A DNA stretch of 34,805 bases. Source: Terriglobales bacterium. Its GTDB lineage: Bacteria > Acidobacteriota > Terriglobia > Terriglobales > Acidobacteriaceae. Location of the stretch: assembly GCA_025927695.1 (NCBI GenBank), contig JAICLA010000004.1:1-34805 (forward strand). The letters run 5' to 3'. Of the stretch, positions 10,099 through 18,398 are shown in pieces. Position 1 is the first letter of the stretch. Each line of letters starts with the position of its first letter. The translations under genes were made by a program, and so were the position numbers. Below the pieces are notes generated by a model. It did no database searches. It had not been told where the DNA came from and was given only the letters and a program-made list of their open reading frames with translations.

Positions 10099-10986
10099 AT
10101 GGGATTTGCACGTGCGGCGATCTCAGTATTCTGCATGATAGCCGCATGCTGTGCGCAGTCGGGGCCGCCGCAGCATGCTGCGGAAAAGCCGCGTGAGCCG
10201 CGATCTGCTACCGCGAAGCAGACTCCGCAGTGCGCAAGCCACCACACGTTCACTAGTCCATCACTGAAGCGCGAGATGGGCTACTGTATCATCCTGCCTG
10301 CGGAGTACGAACGGTCGCCACGAAGATATCCGGTCCTCTACCTGTTGCACGGGCTGTACGGCTCTGAGAACGACTGGCAGGCGCTAACATCGGTGGGAAC
10401 CTATGTACGCGGAATGCCGCTAGTGGTGGTGATGCCTGAGGGCGATGATAGCTGGTACAGCAACTCAGTCGCAGAACCATCCAACCGTTATGAGGATTAT
10501 CTTTTCCATGACGTGGTGGAAGAGATAGAAGCGCATTATCGCGTGACCAAATCGCGCCAGGGGCGCTTTCTAGCAGGGCTTTCAATGGGCGGTTATGCCG
10601 CGCTCAAAGGCGCGACCAAGTACCCTGAGCTGTTCATGGCTGTGGGCTCATTCAGCGCTTCGTTGCGTTCTCATGAAGACGATGGCCGCTGGATCACTAC
10701 AACCCTCGCATTTGGCAAACAAGGCAGCGCCACCCGACGCGGGAATGATGTGTTCCTGTTGCTGGCAAAGGCGGATATCACCACGCTGCCCTATGTATTT
10801 CAAAGCGTGGGCGAACAAGACGATCTGCAGCCAGTTAACCGCCGATTCGCGCAGATGATGCGTGATCTTGGCGTGACCTATGAGTATTGTGAACTCCCCG
10901 GAAGGCATGAATGGCCCGTATGGGATACGTCTTTGAGGTTGTTTCTCGATTCACTGGTAAGACACAAGCTGTTGCCCGCCTCGTAA
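10099..10986 (+). CDS. Putative esterase (alpha/beta hydrolase, esterase-D type), secreted
   Basis: YPVLYLLHGLYGSENDWQAL, GxSxG motif GLSMGGYAALKGATKYPELF, C-terminal GRHEWPVWDTSLRLFL. Start placed at ATG 10099, 1 nt after the acylase stop. Confidence 0.85.
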   Translation: MGFARAAISVFCMIAACCAQSGPPQHAAEKPREPRSATAKQTPQCASHHTFTSPSLKREMGYCIILPAEYERSPRRYPVLYLLHGLYGSENDWQALTSVGTYVRGMPLVVVMPEGDDSWYSNSVAEPSNRYEDYLFHDVVEEIEAHYRVTKSRQGRFLAGLSMGGYAALKGATKYPELFMAVGSFSASLRSHEDDGRWITTTLAFGKQGSATRRGNDVFLLLAKADITTLPYVFQSVGEQDDLQPVNRRFAQMMRDLGVTYEYCELPGRHEWPVWDTSLRLFLDSLVRHKLLPAS

Positions 10987-10990
10987 ATCT

Positions 10991-11410
10991 TCATTTTGAA
11001 TACAGCACTACCACATCGATAGGGGACTGCGCCCAGTTCGGGTTGTCGCACTTCCCGCTTACTTCCAACCTGCCGCGCTCAATAGCGAACTTGTAAGGCA
11101 GGTCGCAGCCTGAGAATAGGATCACCGGCTGCACGTCAGTGATCGTCGCAACCGGTGTATACAAGGTGTTGGAGCGTTCCACCGTCTGCCGTGACCAAAG
11201 ATTCACGTACGCAATCACGATGTTGCCCTTGTCCAAATGGCCGGTGACCATGTGGTTTTTGTCGCGTACAAGCATCAGCTTTTCGTGCGTGCTATAAAGC
11301 GGCCCAATGTCTGATTGCGCCTTCACTGGCCGTTGGTGAACGGTCGCATAAATAAAAATAGCAAGCGCCGGCACACTCAAAAGCCACTTGCCGAGACGTC
11401 CAGTTCTCAT
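10991..11410 (-). CDS. Hypothetical exported protein
   Basis: MRTGRLGKWLLSVPALAIFIYATVHQRPVKAQ signal-like start; no recognised domain. Confidence 0.6.
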   Translation of the reverse strand: MRTGRLGKWLLSVPALAIFIYATVHQRPVKAQSDIGPLYSTHEKLMLVRDKNHMVTGHLDKGNIVIAYVNLWSRQTVERSNTLYTPVATITDVQPVILFSGCDLPYKFAIERGRLEVSGKCDNPNWAQSPIDVVVLYSK

Positions 11411-11454
11411 GGGGGTTCTCCTCACACACATATTTTGACGCCGAATCGGCGCAT

Positions 11455-11482
11455 TTGAATCCTTGACGCAATACATTATTCT
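11455..11482 (+). promoter_or_regulatory. Candidate promoter with -10 six nt from ATG
   Basis: TTGAAT (11455-11460), 16 bp, TATTCT (11477-11482), then TACGCC-ATG at 11489. Confidence 0.45.
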
Positions 11483-11488
11483 TACGCC

Positions 11489-12001
11489 ATGACCTCTCTG
11501 GTTTTGCTATTGGCGTTAGTCACGGCTCGGCCTATTAACACTGTTCAGAAACCGGCCCACAATGCCTGCGCGACTGCCGAGTTCCATCAGTTCGATTTTT
11601 GGATCGGGGATTGGGACGTGTTCAGGGTCAACGGGGGCGCCAAGTCAGCACACGTTGTGGTGGACCGCATACTTGATGGTTGCGCGATCCGCGAACAGTA
11701 TGAGGGCTTGGACGGAGAACACGGACAAAGTCTTAGTTCGTATTACGCGCCTGAGAAACGGTGGCAGCAGACTTGGGTTACGAACCAGGGTGCATTGCTG
11801 GTCATTCATGGGCGTTGGGATGGCACGCAGATGGCGTTTGAAGGATCCGACGCCGTACAAGAGGTTCGTGCCACATGGAAGCCGGTTAAAGAAGGGGTTC
11901 GCGAGACGGCGGAGGTATCGGCCGACCATGGAAAGACCTGGAAACCGTGGTTTGACCTCATCTTCCGGCGCCGGCCCGCAGTCGTAAATCCTTTAAAATA
12001 G
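11489..12001 (+). CDS. Secreted protein resembling DUF1579 family
   Basis: FHQFDFWIGDWDVFRVNGG...GCAIREQYEG...SSYYAPEKRWQQTWVTNQG pattern. Confidence 0.65.
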   Translation: MTSLVLLLALVTARPINTVQKPAHNACATAEFHQFDFWIGDWDVFRVNGGAKSAHVVVDRILDGCAIREQYEGLDGEHGQSLSSYYAPEKRWQQTWVTNQGALLVIHGRWDGTQMAFEGSDAVQEVRATWKPVKEGVRETAEVSADHGKTWKPWFDLIFRRRPAVVNPLK

Positions 12002-12060
12002 GGCTTAACCTTTTTGTAACCAAACGGCCGCGAGCGTACTCCATTGTGTTGAGGACCAGA

Positions 12061-12750
12061 ATGAGCGCTCAAGTCATGGCCACGCCTGCGGTGGAAGCTA
12101 ATAGTGACGAGGACATCGTCGCGCGGGTCGTAGCCGGCGATATCGGCAGTTTTGAGATCCTGATGCGGCGGCACAATCAGCGCCTATATCGGATCGGGCG
12201 CGCCATCCTGCGCAATGACGCCGACGCGGAAGACCTCATGCAAGAGTCCTATATCCGCGCATACCAGAATCTTTCCAAGTTCGAAGGCCGGGCAAAATTC
12301 TCCACGTGGCTCAGCCGGATCGCCGTCAATGAAGCGCTCGCCCGCAAACGCTCATTGGCCAGAAGAGAGGAGATCGAACCCATGGTCGATCCGCAATCAG
12401 ACCGCGCCAAGAATTTCCCCCTGCGAGCAGCTTCACCCGAGCAGCAAGTCTCTACCAACGAAATGCGCGGTCTGCTGGAAGACGCCATCGATTCGCTTCC
12501 CGATCAATATCGCACTGTAATCATGTTGCGTGACATCCAGGAGATGGAGACAGCGGAGACCGCCGAAGCGCTGGACATCACCGAGCAGAACGTGAAGACG
12601 CGGCTGCATCGCGCGCGCGCGTTGCTGCGCAAGCGGCTGTATCTGCGTGCCGGAGAACAAAAAGCGGAGGCGTATCCATTTCATGCAGTGCGCTGTGATC
12701 GCGTCGTTAAGAATGTCTTTGCTGTGATCTGGCCGGACAGAAAGCTGTAA
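12061..12750 (+). CDS. ECF-type RNA polymerase sigma factor
   Basis: Region 2 DAEDLMQESYIRAYQNLSKFEGRAKFSTWLSRIAVNEALARKR; region 4 LPDQYRTVIMLRDIQEMETAETAEALDITEQNVKTRLHRARALLRKRL. Confidence 0.95.
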   Translation: MSAQVMATPAVEANSDEDIVARVVAGDIGSFEILMRRHNQRLYRIGRAILRNDADAEDLMQESYIRAYQNLSKFEGRAKFSTWLSRIAVNEALARKRSLARREEIEPMVDPQSDRAKNFPLRAASPEQQVSTNEMRGLLEDAIDSLPDQYRTVIMLRDIQEMETAETAEALDITEQNVKTRLHRARALLRKRLYLRAGEQKAEAYPFHAVRCDRVVKNVFAVIWPDRKL

Positions 12751-12867
12751 CCAATCCCGTTCGAGTCCACTCTGTTGTTGTAAGCAGTGCGAAAAAGTAA
12801 AAGTCTCAATTCACTCCTCATTAGGGGAGCCACTGCGCGAATTCAAAGACAACAACAGGAGATATAG

Positions 12868-13413
12868 ATGAGACTCACCTTGAGATCAGCAGTAGCAGCC
12901 GTTGCGCTTTCACTTTGCACCGCTGCATTCGCCCAATCGCCATCAGACCCACAGATCGTAGGCATCGTGGTGGCGGCCAATCAGATCGACATGGACTACG
13001 CCAAGATCGCGCTGGCGAAATCAAAGAACAAAGAGGTGCGCGACTTTGCCCAGCAGATGATGACCGATCACACGGCTGTGCAGAAGTCTGTGTTCGACCT
13101 CGGCGCCAAGCTGAAGGTAAAGCCGGCACCGAGTGATACCGAAAAGTCGTTGAAAGACGGTGCCGCAAAAGAGCGCGCGGAATTGAAAAAGCTTAAGGGC
13201 GCGGCGTTTGACAAAGCCTATATCGACAATGAAGTGGACTATCACCAGGCCGTCATCGACGCGGTCAGCAAAACGCTGATCCCGAGCGCGCAGAACGCCG
13301 AACTCAAGCAAGCATTGGTTTCCACGGCGCCTGCTTTCGAAGGCCATCTTGAACATGCAAAGAAAGTGCAGTCTGACCTGGCCAGCGGCAGCGGCTCAGG
13401 AATGTCTCACTAA
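12868..13413 (+). CDS. DUF4142 family periplasmic protein
   Basis: Signal peptide; VVAANQIDMDYAKIALAKSKNKEVRDFAQQMMTDHTAVQKSV typical of DUF4142; RBS aggagat. Confidence 0.85.
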   Translation: MRLTLRSAVAAVALSLCTAAFAQSPSDPQIVGIVVAANQIDMDYAKIALAKSKNKEVRDFAQQMMTDHTAVQKSVFDLGAKLKVKPAPSDTEKSLKDGAAKERAELKKLKGAAFDKAYIDNEVDYHQAVIDAVSKTLIPSAQNAELKQALVSTAPAFEGHLEHAKKVQSDLASGSGSGMSH

Positions 13414-13433
13414 AAAGCCGAAGCGAGGGGAGG

Positions 13434-13763
13434 ATGAATATGCGTAAACGAATCTCAATAGCATTGCTGAGTGCGGCGATGATGTTGATGGTCTCATGTT
13501 CATCCAACCCTGCTCCCAAAACCCACACCGTTGTGATCGATGGATTCAAGTTCCAGCCTGCACTTCTCACAGTCAATGTTGGTGACACCGTCGTTTTTAA
13601 TAATCAAGACATGGTGCCGCACAATGCGGTGGCGGAAGGCAAGTTCGATTCCGGCAAGTTAGAGCAGGGTAAAAGCTGGACTTACACCGCAAAAGACAAA
13701 GGCACCTTCAACTACATCTGCACGTATCATCCCAACATGAAGGGCCAGATGATCGTCCAGTAA
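13434..13763 (+). CDS. Small cupredoxin/plastocyanin-like lipoprotein
   Basis: VDGFKFQPALLTVNVGDTVVFNNQDMVPHNAV...FNYICTYHPNMKGQMIVQ: Cu ligands H, C, H, M; N-terminal lipobox-like VSCSS. Confidence 0.9.
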   Translation: MNMRKRISIALLSAAMMLMVSCSSNPAPKTHTVVIDGFKFQPALLTVNVGDTVVFNNQDMVPHNAVAEGKFDSGKLEQGKSWTYTAKDKGTFNYICTYHPNMKGQMIVQ

Positions 13764-13788
13764 CGACATTCGCCCGGCCCGCCAAACC

Positions 13789-15690
13789 TCACGGCAAATA
13801 ATTGTTATGGCAAGCCAGATCCGTTGGTTGCACCGGCGGGTTCGGCGGGTTCAGCCATGGCGGATTCGCGAAATCAAAGAACTCAGTCATGTCCATCTGG
13901 GTCGCGTCGCGCTTTGTTAGCGCGGGAAGATTGAATCGCATCTCGATCAACTTCAAGATCGCAGTGTGGTCAGCCGGCGTGTGCGACACGTAGTTTTGCT
14001 TGCTGAAGGGTGAGATCACCATCATAGGCACGCGGAATCCGGTGCGCGTGAAATCACCCGGCGTGTCTCCCGAGGTCAGATCCTTTGGCGTGATGCCGTC
14101 AGGATTTGGTACGCCGAGCATCGGCGGAACGTGATCGTAGAATCCACCATCTTCGTCATAAGCGAGAATGAAGGCTGAACTGCGCCATGAACTGCTTTGC
14201 ATGAGCGCGTTGATGATACCGGCAACGTACGCTGCTCCAACCTGAATACGTGTTCCCGATGTAGTTGACGAAGGATCGGAAGTGCCGGGGTGCTCATCGC
14301 GGCCAGACATTGTGCCGGCTTCAATAAACGCAACCGAGGGTAGGGTACCATTCTGCAGATCAGTGAAGTACTGTGACACCGGCACGATCTTGTCGAGATG
14401 GTTCTTGGTAAATCCCCAGAAATTGTTCATGCTCGTGGCGGGCTCGCCATCCGATTGTTCGTCAGAGTAGTAGACCTTCCACGAGACACCTGCGTCTTCC
14501 AGTTCTTCAAAGATCGTCTTCGCGGTCAGCTGCCCGGGTTTGTGCACATATCCCTGAGAGGTGGCGGCTATCGCATACAAGCGATTGTCGGGTGAGTTGG
14601 TGGAAACGGGCGAGAACCAGCGGTCACTCATGGCGAACTGCGAAGCCATAAAGTAGTAGTAGGACAACTCATCCGAGGTGTAATAGCCCATGGCACGCTG
14701 GCCTTCGGTGTCATGGAATCCGCTGTATTGCGCCTGATGCGCGGCGTCCCAAACAAAGCCATCCATCATTGGGGTTTCTGATGTGGGTGATTGCAAGTTG
14801 AAATCGCGATGGCTCTCGGTCCAGCCAGGTGTGAGGTCTTCTATGCAACTGGTAGTGAGGTGGAATGGAGTGACGACGGTGCCGTCGGTCGAGGCATTGC
14901 TCGCATTAGCCGGAGTGCCGTCTACATCAGCAGGCAATCCGAGGCTGGTGCGGTAATCATTCATGTGTCCGAAGTAGTGATCAAACGAACGGTTCTCTTG
15001 AAACATGAACACGATGTGTTGCAGTTGACCAAGGCCAGGCGAATTGTCAGTGACGGTAATGTCTTCGGATTTCCAGAACGTGGTGCCCGCGCTGTTCTTG
15101 CCACGAATCAAAATGTGTCGCGCCCCTGGCTGAAGCGTCATCGATGTGTTCACCCTGTTCGCTGCCACGTGGTAGACCACGGCGCTATCCACCAGGATGT
15201 CCATCGAGTTGACCGATGTAGCCGAGTTGGTATCGGCAATAAAACTGACAGGATTCGATACGGTAGAACTTTTTGCGGGGCTGCAGATCGTGACCGAAGG
15301 CTGCGTCGAGTTCAATGTGCAGTCCGGTGGAGGAGGGGCTGAGCCGGTGACGGTAATGTCTTCTGACTTCCAGAAAGTTGTGCCCGCAGTGTTCTTCCCG
15401 CGGATCAGGATGTGCCGCGCTCCGGGTTGGAGGGTCATGGTCGTATCAACTTTGTTCGCTGCTACGTGGTAGACCACAGCGTTGTCCACAAGGATATCCA
15501 TCGAGGTGACGGTGGTAGCGGAATTGGTCAGCCCAACGAAATGGACCGGATCAGAAACAGTCGAGCTTTTTGCGGGCGAGCAGATCGTGACCGTGGGCTG
15601 CGCTTGGTTGACCGCACACTGTCCAATGGCCAAGGCGGATGTGCAAATAACTATCAGGGCAGCAGAAAAATAAATTCTGAATGATGACAT
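13789..15690 (-). CDS. Phosphoesterase family (PF04185-type, phospholipase C/acid phosphatase) with duplicated N-terminal module
   Basis: LQHIVFMFQENRSFDHYFGHM, RDEHPG, AYDEDGGFYDHVPP, FRVPMMVISPFSKQNYVSHTPADHTAILKLIEMRF. Confidence 0.9.
   Translation of the reverse strand: MSSFRIYFSAALIVICTSALAIGQCAVNQAQPTVTICSPAKSSTVSDPVHFVGLTNSATTVTSMDILVDNAVVYHVAANKVDTTMTLQPGARHILIRGKNTAGTTFWKSEDITVTGSAPPPPDCTLNSTQPSVTICSPAKSSTVSNPVSFIADTNSATSVNSMDILVDSAVVYHVAANRVNTSMTLQPGARHILIRGKNSAGTTFWKSEDITVTDNSPGLGQLQHIVFMFQENRSFDHYFGHMNDYRTSLGLPADVDGTPANASNASTDGTVVTPFHLTTSCIEDLTPGWTESHRDFNLQSPTSETPMMDGFVWDAAHQAQYSGFHDTEGQRAMGYYTSDELSYYYFMASQFAMSDRWFSPVSTNSPDNRLYAIAATSQGYVHKPGQLTAKTIFEELEDAGVSWKVYYSDEQSDGEPATSMNNFWGFTKNHLDKIVPVSQYFTDLQNGTLPSVAFIEAGTMSGRDEHPGTSDPSSTTSGTRIQVGAAYVAGIINALMQSSSWRSSAFILAYDEDGGFYDHVPPMLGVPNPDGITPKDLTSGDTPGDFTRTGFRVPMMVISPFSKQNYVSHTPADHTAILKLIEMRFNLPALTKRDATQMDMTEFFDFANPPWLNPPNPPVQPTDLACHNNYLP
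15049..15600 (-). repeat. Intragenic tandem repeat, two ~85-aa copies 297 bp apart
   Basis: QPTVTICSPAKSSTVSDPV...KSEDITVT and QPSVTICSPAKSSTVSNPV...KSEDITVT; 72/85 identical by hand alignment. Confidence 0.9.
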
Positions 15691-15775
15691 GGGGAACCGC
15701 GTCTGTACTTATCTATTAACTTTCTGATAACTAGTAGATTGGACGCAGGGACAGGCCCTTGAGGATTGCTGGAAA

Positions 15776-17101
15776 TCAAGTCTTTATAGTTTTCAGCAAC
15801 TCACGCGCAGCTCCGGTGCCGCTGCTAAGTGCGCCATGCACGGTGCCACTTGTACCATCAGAAACAGTTGCCTCGCCGGCGAAGAAAAGCGTGTGGTTGA
15901 CGGGGGCGGCCAGTGCCCGTGCTCCGCGCTCACCGCCCGCGCAGACATAGCTATATGCGCCGCGAGAGAACGGATCTGCCTGCCAGTCATGAACGTAGTC
16001 TTCAACCAGCAACTTGCGAAGTTTTGAGCTCGGGATTCCCAGTATTCGTGCTAATGAAGCCAATGCCGACGACACCACAGCGGCATTACTCTTACCGCGC
16101 AATCTCTTAGTGTGCCAAGCCGGCGACCAGGCGATCAGCAGTGGTTCCAGGGCAGGTCTTTGTGTCCACCAGGTAGGAAAGTCCTTGTCTTTCGTGAAAA
16201 GAAATCCCATCCTGCGTAGAGTCGCGCCACCGGCTTGGGGACGCATCTTTTCCCAGAAGCGGGTGCGGAAACGCAAGGCCACGCGTATCACCTCGCCCAT
16301 GTAGAGCTTTTTCAACGCGGCTTCTTTTTCTCGTAATTTAGGCGAGAACTTTACTGCTCCTGCTTGCCAGACGCCGAGGGGCAGAGTCACTACCGCTTTC
16401 TGCGCCGCGTAAGTCTGGCGACGGCGACCTCGCATTACCGCCGCTTCCACGCGTCCGCGTTTCCACCGAATCTGCTTCACAACTGTGCCCGTCTCGATGC
16501 GCACTTGAGCGGCGGGCAAACGCTTGAGCACGTCTGCCACGAGCGCCGCGTATCCGCCTACGATGCGGAACTGTTTATCTCCATTGATCTTTTCTTCCAT
16601 GCGCAAACCGCGAACGATGGAATTCACACTGATAAGCTCAGCGCGGGCGGCGTTGAAACCTTCAACGTAGCGGGTGGCGCTGTCACGGGCGTCGGCACTG
16701 AAACGCTTGCCCACACGCGAACGCAGGAATTCAGCGAATGTGTGATCTTTTTTTGTGACACGTAGCGCCTCGAGCACTTTTTCCGTCTGCGACCAGAACT
16801 CACTACATTTCTGCAAACCATCTTCTTCCAGGCACCACGGCTCTTCATTGATACGGCGCAATCGCAATCCCGCGCGCTTGATGCGCTCGATCAACTCCGG
16901 ATGTTCACCATGGACGAACTCGGCGCCGAGTTCGATGGGGAAGTGTTGCTTCTTGTCGTAATGAGTAAGGATGCGCCCGCCCACGCGGTCCCGAGCTTCC
17001 AGAATGATGACGGAGAGCCCGGCGGCGGCAAGAACTTCGGCACAAGCCAGTCCGGCAATACCAGCGCCAATAATGATTACGTCCGCATCGTGGTCGTGCA
17101 C
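15776..17101 (-). CDS. FAD-dependent amine oxidase (monoamine oxidase family)
   Basis: DVIIIGAGIAGLACAEVLAAAGLSVIILEARDRVGGRI; C-terminal LFFAGEATVSDGTSGTVHGALSSG. Confidence 0.9.
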   Translation of the reverse strand: MHDHDADVIIIGAGIAGLACAEVLAAAGLSVIILEARDRVGGRILTHYDKKQHFPIELGAEFVHGEHPELIERIKRAGLRLRRINEEPWCLEEDGLQKCSEFWSQTEKVLEALRVTKKDHTFAEFLRSRVGKRFSADARDSATRYVEGFNAARAELISVNSIVRGLRMEEKINGDKQFRIVGGYAALVADVLKRLPAAQVRIETGTVVKQIRWKRGRVEAAVMRGRRRQTYAAQKAVVTLPLGVWQAGAVKFSPKLREKEAALKKLYMGEVIRVALRFRTRFWEKMRPQAGGATLRRMGFLFTKDKDFPTWWTQRPALEPLLIAWSPAWHTKRLRGKSNAAVVSSALASLARILGIPSSKLRKLLVEDYVHDWQADPFSRGAYSYVCAGGERGARALAAPVNHTLFFAGEATVSDGTSGTVHGALSSGTGAARELLKTIKT

Positions 17102-17138
17102 TCATTGATTATGATGCGCGGGCCGCAGCCGCAACAAA

Positions 17139-18395
17139 TTATTCGTAGCGGAGTGCTTCGACGGGATCCATGCTCGCAGCCTTCATCGCCGGCCAGAGAC
17201 CGGCGAAAATACCCACACCCGCGAGGATGAGGAATGAACTGAACATCACGGGCAAGGACGTGCGCAAGAAGATGTCACCTTCATGATTGACCGTCTTAAA
17301 TGATTCGGAGTAGAGCGGCATGGGCGGAATGCTGTGCGCAAGAATCACCGCCACCAGCATGCCGACTGCTCCCGCAACGAAGGTCAGCAATAGTGCTTCT
17401 GCGAAGAATTGCATGGCGATGTCGCGCGGGCGGGCACCGATCGCTTTGCGCAAGCCCACTTCGCGCGTGCGCTCCGTTACCGAGACCAACATGATGTTCA
17501 TTACGCCTACGCCGCCGACACCTAACGTGAGCGCGCCGATGAATCCAAGCAGTACCTGAAGCGCGAGAGAAAACTGTTTCAGTTCTTCTGAATCTTCAAT
17601 CGTGTCCCACTCCGGCGTCGCCTTGTCGTCTTTTGGCTCGAAGTTATGCCTCTGGCCCAGCACCGTACGCACGCCCAGTAGCGCTTCCTTGTGCATGGCC
17701 GGATTGATGGGTTGAAAGACGATCATGCCGGGATCGCGCAGGCTGATGAAATCGCCGGCCGTCTCAAACGGCATGAAGACGTTCTCATTATCGGGGCCGT
17801 TGTTGGATGAGTCCTGGATCTTCAGAGCAAGTATGCCGATCACCTGAAACTGTGTACCCCAAACGCTGACATATTCACCCAAAGGCGGGTGTCCACCGAA
17901 GATCTTCTTCGCCGCGTGCGGGCCCATGATCAGAACGCGCCTATGTTCCGTGAAGTCTGCCGGTTCGAAGTATCGCCCTTCAGCCATGTTGAGCTTGCGC
18001 ATCTCGCCGTAGGGATACTGCACGCACTTTGTGGAGACAGTGATCACGCGGTTGCCATACTTGTAAGCGAAGTTGTCGTCGTCTTCCGCGCTTACATTCT
18101 TGACGAGAGGCACGTCGTCGCGAATGGCTTGGATGTCTTCGTACTTAAAATGAATACGACGTCCGGAGCGCTGTCCGCCGGCCTGCATGCTGGTTTGGCC
18201 CTGCCAGATCATGATCACGTTGTTGCCGATTCCCATGAACGCGCCGAGTACGCTGTCACCCACGCTCTGACCATAGCCGAGAAGCAGCACGACGGTGGTC
18301 AGTCCCCAGACGATGCCAAGCATCGTCAGTATGGAGCGCAGGCGGTTACGCTGCAGCGACTCCCAGCTATGCGTGATGACTTCTTTGAGATCCAT
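17139..18395 (-). CDS. MacB/FtsX-type ABC transporter permease
   Basis: NRLRSILTMLGIVWG; GVGVMNIMLVSVTERTREVGLRKAIGARPRDI; ends with LWPAMKAASMDPVEALRYE. Confidence 0.9.
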   Translation of the reverse strand: MDLKEVITHSWESLQRNRLRSILTMLGIVWGLTTVVLLLGYGQSVGDSVLGAFMGIGNNVIMIWQGQTSMQAGGQRSGRRIHFKYEDIQAIRDDVPLVKNVSAEDDDNFAYKYGNRVITVSTKCVQYPYGEMRKLNMAEGRYFEPADFTEHRRVLIMGPHAAKKIFGGHPPLGEYVSVWGTQFQVIGILALKIQDSSNNGPDNENVFMPFETAGDFISLRDPGMIVFQPINPAMHKEALLGVRTVLGQRHNFEPKDDKATPEWDTIEDSEELKQFSLALQVLLGFIGALTLGVGGVGVMNIMLVSVTERTREVGLRKAIGARPRDIAMQFFAEALLLTFVAGAVGMLVAVILAHSIPPMPLYSESFKTVNHEGDIFLRTSLPVMFSSFLILAGVGIFAGLWPAMKAASMDPVEALRYE

Positions 18396-18398
18396 GGA

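Noticed and set aside
12003-12045. Possible ECF-type autoregulatory promoter (GTAACC...CGTACT) upstream of the sigma gene
   Set aside because: Spacing appears shorter than the usual ECF distance; not convincing without other examples.
14791-15342. 183-aa plus-strand ORF
   Set aside because: Antisense to the well-supported phosphoesterase; no motif; high-GC shadow frame.
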